Positions 1 through 10,100 of a DNA stretch of 51,260 bases are shown one piece after another. The notes under the pieces were generated by a model. That model saw nothing but the letters and a program-made list of their open reading frames with translations. It searched no databases and was not told the origin of the DNA. Position 1 is the stretch's first letter. Each line of letters starts with the position of its first letter. The DNA lies in the NCBI RefSeq assembly GCF_000006405.1, contig NW_003213081.1, positions 530,692 to 581,951 on the forward strand, in the 5' to 3' direction. This stretch comes from Perkinsus marinus ATCC 50983. Its lineage: Eukaryota; Perkinsozoa; Perkinsida; Perkinsidae. A program made the translations under genes and the position numbers.

Positions 1-1282
1 ACGGGCTCAGAATCTGTCCGGCAGATACTACAACTCGCTAGTTGTGTGTTTGCGCGTTTGTGCTAGCGTGCAGAATTGCCTCGCTCGTTTGAGAAGCGGA
101 GAATGAGTTATACCTTTATCAGTTGGTGTTTACTGTATCTCGGTTCATACGGATAATGCGAGTAATGCCCGCAGTGGAGCCAAACCTGCAGTATCGTCGC
201 ATTTAGGGCAGCAAGAAGGTAGGTGTAGACGGTGGTTTGTGATTATCACCGTGACAATGTCACATGACGTAACTCTCGTGGAATGCAGGGATGATAGACA
301 GCAATTAAGTGTTACATGACTTGTGTATATCATAGTACGTAGGTCTAGTTCGTATTTCCTACGAAGGAATCTATTGAAACTATTACAGTAATACAGTAAC
401 AGTAGAACCGTGCTGAAATGACATCAAACGATTCGTTCTAAGTTTTGGAACAGTCAAGTATGGTCATATGTGAACAATCCTGTCAGGTAGTCTGACTCGG
501 GCCTCTGTATACTTGCTCGTCCCACACGTGCTGTTCTCAGATCCCTTCATACCAGGCTCTACCAATCGTGGTAAAGATGCAGTGAAACTCCCAGTGTCGG
601 CGTACTGGGGCTGCTTGTCCCACCAAAACGCGCTAGTCATAAAGTCACTGCTGGGCCCTGAAGCCCCTCGACAGTTTCGCGGTCTCGTAACGAGACTCTC
701 GTTGATACTGCCTTCAAGCTCCGTAAATTCGTTCGAGCGGATTCCGTATCTAGAATTTATAAGAGTCATCCTTTATAAGTGTTCGCTTGATACTGACTAA
801 GGTTGATCGACTGCGTGTTGTGAATTGCGACGAAATCATCGACATCCAGGATCTCAGATCCTGATCAGCGAGCATTGAGATTGTTAAACTTCTTCCTAAC
901 ACATCGCACTTCTACGGCACCTGGAAGCTTATTCAGTTGCACCTGAATTCGAGTCTTCTAGCGAAGAGGCCGATAACGACGACTACCTCGGAGGCTCCGC
1001 AAGAATGGAATTTTGCCCGATACCAATCTTGACGACAACACCGACCTGTTGTCAGGTTTGACCCCAGCTTGCTCGGTCCTGGGGGACGTAAGGGAAGGAG
1101 TGATTGAAATTAAGCAGTGACAATTTATACAACTCATTCTAGCTAAAGCGATGAGGGAAGCTAGGGGGAAACACGACGTGTTCAACGTTAAACATGAAAA
1201 ACAGCGGAGGCAGAAGACAGTATCGAAATTAGGCAGAGGCAATATAACTGAAGGAAGGGGTAATGGGCCACGGCACATCCAG

Positions 1283-1340
1283 TGCAATTGCATGCAACTG
1301 CAATTGCTGAAGTTGCATTTGCTCGCAATTGCACTTTTCG
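1283..1340. repeat. Inverted-repeat cluster built on TGCAATTG
   Basis: Several copies of TGCAATTG/CAATTGCA alternate in both orientations, bounded by GTGCAATTG on the left and CAATTGCAC on the right, so the segment can fold into a hairpin. No family is recognised. It may be the remnant of a small palindromic element or a structured 3' end. Confidence 0.45.
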
Positions 1341-1797
1341 AGCGCACTTTATACATATCACTCGTGGCTTGTGACACCGTGTATTACTTCATATCTTAGC
1401 ACACCAGCAGAAAACCTTCTCCGCAATGGTCTAGCTGAGTGGAACGCAAAGAGAAGATTTGCACAGAGGGCGGCAATTGGATTCCGATAGGGTAGTATCA
1501 ATGATGTTACATATTCATCAATTATACGATATCACGCAGCATGCTATATGATGTAGCTTCATACGACCATAGTATAATTTTATTATCGAATTTTTATAAA
1601 GCTGCAAAACATACTTTACGCAAGTGCGGCGGATCATCCAAGCTCGAAGCAGTAGAAGTACTGTAGCTGGCGCACGTGCAGTGGGCGTGCGTGGACAGCT
1701 AACGTTCGTGCAGCGTGTGCTGCATTTGTGACGGCACGTTATGATGACGTGACGCGGCGGGGGGAGCGGGGGAGACTCCCCGGTGGTGGGCTAGTTC

Positions 1798-2370
1798 ATG
1801 AGCCTTATCATGTCTGAGTTCGACACGTCAATCAGGGATAGCACCATAGAGGAGGATGCCTCTAACAAGTACTGCAGCACCTCACTCTCCTTATTCATGC
1901 AGAAACTCAGCGACTACCTTGGCCCGAGGAGACGCACTTCGTCATCGAGCTGCGCTTCTGCGATTTGCGCTCCCGGTACTAACACCAGCCAGGAAGACCT
2001 TAGCCAAGCTATTGTGGACCAGACCCCCCACCATACCATGGTCACTCACTTACTAACTACAGATGGCAGAGTCGTCTACGCACCCTATAGGAACAGCGGT
2101 TCACGGCCTGTGATTGAGGAACTCGCCGAGCGTATCGGATACGCTCGCACGGCTCACGCTGGAATCCAGCGGCTGGATACGGCATGGATACGTACACATG
2201 TACGTCGTTGTACATGGTTACCTCAGTTTAGTTTAACAGCCTCAACTACGGTAAGTCTCCCATCCAGGATTGATCGGGAACAGCACAGCGATAATCCAGT
2301 AAGAGAACACAAACCTGTGGGCCCAAAAACTCCGAACCCGAAACCTGTACGTCGGTCGGAATTCGAATAA
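1798..2370 (+). pseudogene. Weak ORF with integrase zinc-finger-like patch; possible LTR-retrotransposon fossil
   Basis: This is the longest open frame in the left flank, about 190 codons. Around residues 85-140 the order is DGRVVY, then an HAG motif, spaced Arg/His and a final Trp. That loosely recalls the H2C2 zinc-binding region of Ty3/gypsy-type integrases. No reverse transcriptase, protease or long terminal repeat is visible nearby, so at most this is an isolated, degraded fragment. A chance ORF is about as likely. Confidence 0.2.
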
Positions 2371-3204
2371 GTTTTGCGATTCACAGGATTTGTGGTTCTT
2401 ACTGGTTACGCCACATCACGCGAGACTGCCCAAAGCATGAAGGCTTTCCGTACAACGTATGTGCTTGGGCAATCCACGAGATCCAACCGGGGAGAGGAGG
2501 GTGTGCCGAAAGTTGACGATACGTCACAAACTGCGAGAGTCAAGTTGCATCATATTGTACACATTGAAACGCGGTATACGATCCGTTATCGTTGCCACGC
2601 CTTCTTATCATGTGAAACGCTTGCGCACACTGCGATTGTGTGCGTTGTGTGGTTGACAACTAACCTTGTCTACTTCGTAAACTCCAATTTTGACGAATTA
2701 CCGTATTCGTTTTTTCATCGTCAGCTATCCCTAGAACCGTCAATAAAAACCAAGTACATTACTTTAACCAAACTTTTCACACAACATGGTATTGGCTCGA
2801 GAGGAGAGAAAAAGTGATGAGCCACTCACTGGTTGAATATCTCAATAATTCACCCCTGGAACATTGTCAATTTGATCTAAAAACCAAAACATGAACGCAC
2901 AAATTACCAACAAATTTCGCCCGAAAAAATGAACGACGTAATTCTCCGATAAGAAAAGAGAAATGCTTTTTACAATTCTACGAACCGCGCTGTAGTCTGA
3001 CATCAGCAATCTTCACTTGAAAAAAACCGAGAGAATCACTAAGGCGCGAAAACACGTTCAATCAAGTTTCTGTTATTCTATCACTAAGTAGACGTTAGTT
3101 CTCTCAATCGAGATCATGCAACATTCACAAGAAAATTTCCAATAATTTTTCCTCTAAAAAAATTAACCTTCTATGGTGAGCATCAGCTCAAACCAGTGTC
3201 GGAA

Positions 3205-3385
3205 TATGTGTGTGCTTTCCTCAGCTGAACTTAGGGGTTTCCTCACTAATTATACAAGTTTTCCCACGATTTCGGGTAAAAGTGTACAGAATCCAACAAG
3301 AATTTTCATATTTTCACCACCAATTCATGTAGTTTACCATATGCATATATTTTTCACACTGCACCAAAACCCAACGTAAAAAAGA
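3205..3385 (+). repeat. Family D element, single short copy
   Basis: The copy carries the family D landmarks in order: an AATATGTGTG(T)GCTTTCCTCAGCTGA-type tip, the AAAAGTGTACAGAA...CCAACAA block, then a trace of the AATTCATGTAGTT minisatellite core, present once and not expanded. It lies in the last recognisable intron of the BTB-domain gene, in inverse orientation to that gene. Confidence 0.6.
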
Positions 3386-3402
3386 GTGAAAAAATACGTC
3401 CT

Positions 3403-6316
3403 ACCTTAGCAGGCTGTTGTTGCTCATCACAAAGAAGTTCTGCGCCGTACCCGCGGTCTTTCGCTTCTTTCACAATCAATTTTATCACGTCTTTCCAATC
3501 CTTTTCGGAAAAACTTGAGGAAAAAATCGAGAAATCATATCGCTCTTTCATATCGCATTTACCCGAAATTTCTATATTTCCCACAATTTCATGAGAAATC
3601 TCATTATTTTCCCACAATTTCATGAGAAATTTCTTTATTTTCCCACAATTTATGAGAAGTTTCATTATTTTCCCACAATCTCATGAGAAATTTCTTTATT
3701 TTCCCACAATTTATGAGAAATTTCATTATTTTCCCACAATCTCATGAGAAATTTCTTTATTTTCCCACAATTTATGAGAAATTTCATTATTTTCCCACAA
3801 TTTGTGAGAAATTTCATCCTTTTCCCACAATGTATGAGTAAATTCATTATTTTCTCACAATTTTTCATGAGGAATTTCATTATTCTCCCCCAACTTCATG
3901 AGAAATTTCATTTTTCCCATTTTTTTAAATTTTTTTCCACCAAATCTGTACGAATCCTCAATATTCTCCACATTTTTACGGGAACCTTATCTTATATAAA
4001 ATTTCATTATTTTGCCCCCAAATTTTCACAAATTTTCCTGAAATTTTCCTGAAAAACCTCACTGTATTTACTCTTCGATCAAAAGCCTCAATTTCGGCAT
4101 AGTCTTCGACCACCCCTCCTTAGTCATGTTCGCCACTTGTTCTGATTTGAGATTCTTCCACATATTCGTGTATACAAATCTGAATCAAATAGGAAGTTTT
4201 ATATCTATCAGTTTTGAGAAGTGTTGGAGGGATAGATGTTTGCTTTCCTCAGCTGAGCTCGGGGAATTTGGGTAGAAGTGTACAGAAACCAACAAGAATT
4301 TACCAAATTTTCCTCATAATTTTCATAGTGTCACCAACACCAACACATGTAGTTGATGATGACCATGTGCATATCCCTTTCCCCCCACATTTTCATATTG
4401 TCATCATCATCACCAACACATGTAGTTGATGACCATGTGCATATCCCTTTCCCCCCACATTTTCATATTGTCATCATCATCACCAACACATGTAGTTGAT
4501 GACCATGTGCATATCCCTTCCCCCCCACATTTTCATATTGTCATTATCATCATCACCAACACATGTAGTTGATGACCATGTGCATATCCCTTTCCCCCCA
4601 CATTTTCATATTGTCATCATCATCATCACCAACACATGTAGTTGATGACCATGTGCATATCCCTTTCCCCCCACATTTTCATATTGTCATCATCATCACC
4701 AACACATGTAGTTGATGACCATGTGCATATCCCTTTCCCTCCACATTTTCATATTGTCATCATCATCACCAACACATGTAGTTGATGACCATGTGCATAT
4801 CCCTTTCCCTCCACATTTTCATATTGTCATCATCATCACCAACACATGTGCATATTTTCCCATACCATATATAACTAACGGGCTCATTTCAGAGCGAAAC
4901 CGCGCGCGTGAACAAAACGATATTTTCGTCGTTTTTTCCTTAAACGAGCTATGTATTTTTCCATGAAAAAAATCCCAAAAATTTCCAATTTGAATTTCCT
5001 CCTCATCCGTGCGCCCTTCAAACTATTTAAATAAATTCCAACCTAAAATGAATAAAATCAATACTCCTACTTGAAAATTTCCTGCGCAACGAGTAACTTC
5101 GCCGTTTTCTCGGGAGCCTGAACGATCGCCGTACTGTTCGCCACAAGAGCTTTCGAAATGCTCTGCATCGACGCAGTATCAAACTTAACAGAAACCTGAA
5201 AGAAAACAATCGCACTGCGAAGAATATCTTTAGGTTCACCATGGCACCTCACAGATAAAAAGATTCTTCACTTACATCGGATGGTAAGCCGAGTTTTCGA
5301 CACTCATGTCTTATCGAATCTTCCGTAACTTCTATCGGAATCGTAATTTGCCCGCGAGTGTACCACCCCAGAACATACCTACACATAGGCACACACCGCG
5401 CTCGCCCATTTAATCGATTTTATTCCTGAAAGATAAATTATGAAATTTACGCACAACTGAATAGAAACCCCCGAAAAAATTTCGTAAAATTATTTTTCCC
5501 AAAAAATCCTTTTTTTTCTCATCAATACACACAGACTCACTTCGACCACAAAATTCATAATGTAATAAATTTCCGGAAAATTTTCCCAAAATTTTTTCCA
5601 CCTACTTCTTACGGGAACAATTCTGGTTGCGCTTCGTTCAACTCCACAGCGCTCGTCGAACCTTCCTCCAATTCTTCCACTCTTTTACTCAGCAAAGTCG
5701 CCGGTTTACTTTCCAATTCCGAGATCAATATGGAATGACGGCGGCCACGTACGTCAATTTCAATATATTCCTACGGGAGACAAAAATGCACAATAAAAAT
5801 CGCTTCGCTCCGCCTAGTTACTCCTGTAGATGAACTCGAGGCGGTAGAGCGATCCGAAATCTTCCTTTTTTTGGGATTGTTTGTTGTGTTGTTGGTGGTA
5901 ACTCGTCCTGAAATATAAGGGTTTTTAAAAGTGGGTTAAAACAGTACGTTGCCAATCGGATTTTTTCACCCATATATAAACGTTTGCCCCCCGGGAATCT
6001 CCCTTTTTTGGGGTTGTTTATGTTGTTCCTAACTCGTTCTGGAATATGATGGTATATTCACAATTGGGTAAAAACAGTACGTTAGATCCAAATCGGAATT
6101 TTTCACCCACTTATAAACGTTTCCCCCATATTACTATTTCTCTTCTCAACCGCGGGTCCGCCCCGACTATCATCACCAAGCACACCTAAATGGACCTCAT
6201 CCGTATCTTACCATCTCAACCTAAAGATACCCACCTGTTCCATCAGGACTCTCCTCCTTTACCCTTCCACCTCTCTGTAGTTGCTCGCCAAGTCCAGTCG
6301 GAGAATTTGATGACAT
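3403..6316 (-). CDS. BTB/T1 (KCTD-like) domain protein, multi-exon
   Basis: The start is ATG at 6316, opening MSSNSPTGLGEQLQ. Exons follow at about 6316-6235, 6185-6131, 5870-5822, 5770-5600, 5385-5275, 5197-5073, 4185-4075 and 3515-3403. The phases close at most junctions, for example AA|A for Lys between the 5.1 and 4.2 kb exons. The third to fifth exons form a potassium-channel tetramerisation-type BTB fold: IEIDVRGRRHSIL, then a long helix region, LFP, then YVLGWYTRGQITIP. That matches the VDVGG...FDR...FxxVLxYYRxG...IP pattern. The distal part (FVYTNMWKNLKSEQ..., then DWKDVIKLIVKEAKDRGYG) is not recognised. KCTD proteins often act as adaptors for cullin-3 ligases; here that is inference. 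Introns hold families A, B, D and E. The 3' end past 3403 is unresolved. Confidence 0.62.
3575..3915. repeat. Tandem repeat, ~31-bp unit, about 11 copies
   Basis: The unit alternates TTTCATTATTTTCCCACAA and TTTCTTTATTTTCCCACAA, each followed by a T/CTCATGAGAAA block. The period is about 31 bp, with a 62-bp higher-order pattern near 3,640-3,780. It lies in an intron of the BTB-domain gene. On the minus strand it reads through as a low-complexity open frame, which I do not regard as coding. Confidence 0.8.
4222..4856 (+). repeat. Family D element with expanded 70-bp minisatellite
   Basis: The left arm (4,222-4,310) has the GTTGGAGG...GTTTGCTTTCCTCAGCTGAG tip and GTAGAAGTGTACAGAAACC block. From about 4,318 a 70-bp unit repeats about 7-8 times: ATTGTCATCATCATCACC, AACACATGTAGTTGATGACC, ATGTGCATATCCC, CCCCCCACATTTTC. 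The unit contains a CACATG...CATGTG hairpin. Copies vary slightly, by CAT number and by TTCCCT versus CCCCCC. It fills the intron of the BTB gene between about 5.07 and 4.19 kb, inverted relative to that gene. Confidence 0.85.
5770..5821 (-). repeat. Family E intron (51 nt) in BTB gene
   Basis: The intron runs from GTAACTAGGCGGAGCGAAGC to CCCGTAG at 5821-5771. The core GGCGGAGCGAAGCGATTTTT recurs in introns of LSG1 (7,370-7,382 and about 12,870-12,885) and PRPP synthetase (23,288-23,312, as AGCGGAGCGAAG), each time just after a GT donor. That placement marks it as an intron family and not a coding motif. Confidence 0.7.
5860..6125. repeat. Tandem duplication of intron plus exon edge, two ~130-bp copies
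   Basis: Copy one (about 5,860-5,990) and copy two (about 6,000-6,125) share the series CTTTTTTGGGNTTGTTTNTG, AACTCGTNCTGNAATAT, NNTACAGTACGTT, AATCGGANTTTTTCACCC and TATAAACGTTT(G/C)CCCCC, with scattered substitutions. On the minus strand each copy ends in TATTCCAG or TATTTCAG followed by a short Asn-rich frame (NNPKK). The BTB gene therefore has two nearly equivalent acceptor/exon starts, an apparent recent exon duplication. Confidence 0.65.
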
Positions 6317-7121
6317 CAAAATTAACAATCTGTTCACAAAATGTTGGGAAAAAAATCTGGAAATTTGCGGAAATTTTTGAAAAATATGCACATGGTCATC
6401 AACTATTCCTTAAAAAGTCTAAAATCATTTTTCGACAAATTTCAATCAATACTATTCACGGTGATATGCAAATATATTTTTCACTCGTGTTTTTCATATC
6501 ACTAGGGTGGTGAAACTCCATTGTGTCGAGTAAAATCCAAATTCATATTTTTCCATGCTGAAAGTATAAGAGTATGTAATGAAAATTTGTGAAAGGAATT
6601 CGAAAATGTGACATTTTCACGCACGATTATATTCACGTTGCTTTGAAATATTAATGTCCACTCGAAAAATATTCAATTTTGATTCACCTCTAGAAAAACA
6701 TTTTTTTCATCATCACAATTTTATGCAATTTTTCCGCCCAATCGAAACATAAATCCCAAATTCTTTTCGTACCCTTTTTTCCATAACCAAAATTTCAACC
6801 AACAAAAAATTTTTCAAAATTTACGCAGTATTTAGATAAATTCTTCCCCCCAAAAACCCAGCGAAGCCCAACCATCAAAATCGTCACAACAAAACTCGCT
6901 TCGCTTCGCTAAAACGTTACTTGGTAGGAACGTGAGGAATATATAACACTTGGTAGTATCTTAGGTTCTTCCTGACAAGATACAAAATAGGTCCGAAAAT
7001 AGGCATGAAAATTTCACTCTTTTGTATAAAATTTTCCCCAATTTTTCCATAGAATTTTCCGATTCTTTCCGATTCTTTCCCATTATTTCTTCACTTTTTT
7101 CTCAATTTTCACCAAAATTCC
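6317..7121. other. Interval between BTB gene start and LSG1 end
   Basis: This is AT-rich DNA without a supported exon. It holds one family A copy in plus orientation at about 6,950-6,995 (GTATCTTAGGTT...CAAGATAC...AGGTCC), a family E-like trace at 6,888-6,910 (CTCGCTTCGCTTCGCT) and homopolymer runs. It should contain the promoter of the BTB gene, but no element stands out. Confidence 0.5.
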
Positions 7122-10100
7122 TCAAATTTTCCCAATAACCCATACCACACTTCCCCCACTATTACATGCCCTCCTATCGTCCTGACATCCGTACGGGTCC
7201 TGCAGCCTCCGGCTAACCCTTCCCTGCGATCCAGGATTATGAACAACTGCAGATGGATTTATTTTCGTGGCGAGTGACGCTGAAACTCTCCCTGCATAGT
7301 CATCATACAATTTTCCTTCACTTTGCTGCTTATCTCACAAAAAAAACAAAAATGACAAAAAAAATCGCTTCGCTCCGCCTACTTTTTCCCGCTTTTTTCA
7401 TAGACATTCTCAACGCTCTTTTTGTCGGCTTCTTTTTCTCCCGCATTTCCTCATTTTTCTCGTCAATGTCATTTACATTTTCATCAACATTTCCCCGAGA
7501 TTGCAGGAATTCGTGCAAATCTTTCAGTTCCAGAGCCTGAAATCATACAATCCGAATCGATCAGAATTTTTCGGAGAATTTTTCAACTACATAAGAGACG
7601 TTTTCCACATTCACATTATCAAAAACGGAGAGTAAGACTTCATTCCACCGTCTTCAGTGAAAAAAAAATATTATTATTTTTTTCCTTGCGCGACACCCAT
7701 TCTAGGAGGCGAGTAATAGCCAGTATAGATGTATAGCTGCGGGCCTCAGTGAGTGCTGCCTGAGCCCTGGTGTGAAGCGGTAGGGAGCTCGACGAAGGTA
7801 TTATTGGAGTTTCACGACTACCCCTTTTACGTGAAGTGGCGTCGTAAAACTCGTCGTGAAAAACGCGATATTCGCGATGATATGCAGTAGTCGTGAAATA
7901 CCTTTCTCACTAGTAATTTTCATATCACTATTATTAAAAAATTATTATTTTCATTTTTTACAAAATTCTCAAATATCGAAATCATAAAATACCGTAAATT
8001 TACGAATTAACGCGCACAAAATAATATATTTTTTTCTCCTATATCAGCTTTTACTATCTTTGAGATTCGCGCTGCTGATAAACAGTGCGGGGGAAAAATT
8101 TTTCCGATTTTTTTCGGAAAATATTCCGATATTTTCGATTTTTTCCCGGTATCACCTATGAACTTAAGTAAAAGTATAAAAATAAAGTTGAATTTATCCA
8201 CAAATTTAATTCTCTACATATTGGACTTTCATCCGTTTTCTGCGAGCGGAATATGTTTTTCACTAGTAGTGTTTTTCATATCACTACGGTGAAATTCCAT
8301 CATCACTTGACATGATAAAAACTAAAATGATTAAAATAAGATAATATACATTTCCCATTTTCCCAATTATCAACTTTTACTACCATTTCGTCCTCAGCCA
8401 TAACCCCCTCATCTGCATCGTCACTACTCGCCACTACTGGAGCCACAACACTACTGTTATCGTCAATGACTGCAGTCGAAGTAGCAGTAGATGATATTAG
8501 CAAATTCGGAGGATATTCGAAATGGGGTGTATCTGAAAATGAAACTTTTATATGAACAATCGTTTTCACAGTTAATAAAATCAAAAACCACCCGAGCAAA
8601 GCGTCAAGTAGTATTGTAAACAACAATGGAGAGAGAGATGGCTTGTTGGTCCATCGATTTAGGTATATATTTAGAGATGATTAAACTATGGAGTTTCACG
8701 ACGACCCGTTTTACGTGAAGTGGCGTCGTAAAATTCGTCGTGAAAAACGCGATATTCGCGATGATATGCAGTAGTCGTGAAATATCACTAAGGTGGTGAA
8801 ACTCCATTGTGTATTATCACTCGCGGAAACATATACTTCCTAAAAACGTATTACTCTACTTCACGTTAAACAAACTATTATCAAGTATCAACAACCAACC
8901 TACTTCCAACACAATAGTCTCTCAACACCACCCTAGCAGCCGCATATTCATCCGGGACTCTGAAAAGCATGTGCATGCGTGCAAGTGAAAATTCCTCCAA
9001 AATTCCCCTACCCTAATTTTAAGAATTTCTTATATCGCAATGCATACGCCGACAGCAGCGCTCGAGCTCTTCCCAATTTTCTGTAGTTCAACGTGCAATA
9101 CTCCGCACATTTATATTGCTCCAACAACCTGGCAAAAACAACCCTTATTTTCAAATCGATCAACTGGGCGCGCGCTACTCGTCCAGTCCAACTTTCTCAA
9201 CAATCAGATCTATAGAAGGCCTGTAATCTCGTAGGTAATCGATTGGCACTGTACCTGATTTTCAACGATGGAGTTTCACCTCGGTTAGTATCAAAAAAAA
9301 TACACATTCACATTTCACTTCGCGTAAAACATGTGGAATGTGCGGATTTGTTTTCACTTCACTTCATATCGCGAGTTTTCACATGGAGTTTAAAACTACA
9401 GTGTTGGAATAATATTTATATATGTTTGCTTTCCTCAGCTGAGCTCAGAAGAGTTTATATACAAATTAAAGGGTAGAAGTGTAAAGAAAAAACCAACAAT
9501 AATTTCCTCTCAGAATTTTCATGTTAAATGATAAAAATTTTAAGAATAATAACAACAACAATAACAACAACAATAACAATAACAATAACAACAACAACAA
9601 CAACAATAACAACAATAACAACAATAACAACAACAATAACAATAACAACCACACTGTAAGGAATCATGAATTCAAATGAATTGAATAAAAATCAAGTAAA
9701 AAAATCAAAAAATTAATTTCTGAAATTCATAAAATTCATAATAAAATAACAACTCCCCAAATTGAACCTATTCCGTATACTACCACTAATAACGAGATCC
9801 GCTTTACTCCTCACCGCCGTAGGGAACACCAGCCCTGGACAATCGCATAATTGTATTTTATTTCCACCACCAAAATCTTCCGTCACCTACAACACCATGT
9901 TGTAAAAAGCGCGCGCCCAAGTGATCGATTTATATTACCAACTCCAGAGTTTGCAAATGTTTAGTTTTCCCAGGTTGTCGCGACATAGATACTTTTTTAG
10001 CTCCCCAGAGAGCATTGATGACGGTACCTAATTGGGCATGAATTGAATCTTACGCGCGGGAACCTAAGATACGCTTGGTTCATAAAACAATCACTGAAAG

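Larger units (their letters stand above)
1..3000. other. Gene-poor left flank, no confident gene
   Basis: This stretch has a more even base composition than the rest of the window and lacks the intron-type repeats seen from about 3.1 kb onward. Open frames are short and none shows a clear family motif, apart from a weak integrase-like patch near 2.1 kb listed separately. A cluster of AATTGC inverted repeats lies at 1,283-1,340. It could be intergenic DNA, a large UTR, or remains of a transposable element. Confidence 0.5.

Noticed and set aside
3354-3880. Long minus-strand frames reading GKIMKFLINCGK repeats
   Set aside because: They arise from the 31-bp tandem repeat in an intron; only the DWKDVIKLIVKEAKDRGYG stretch beside it looks like an exon.
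9466-9654. Poly-leucine frame
   Set aside because: It is a reading of an AAC/AAT microsatellite in an LSG1 intron.
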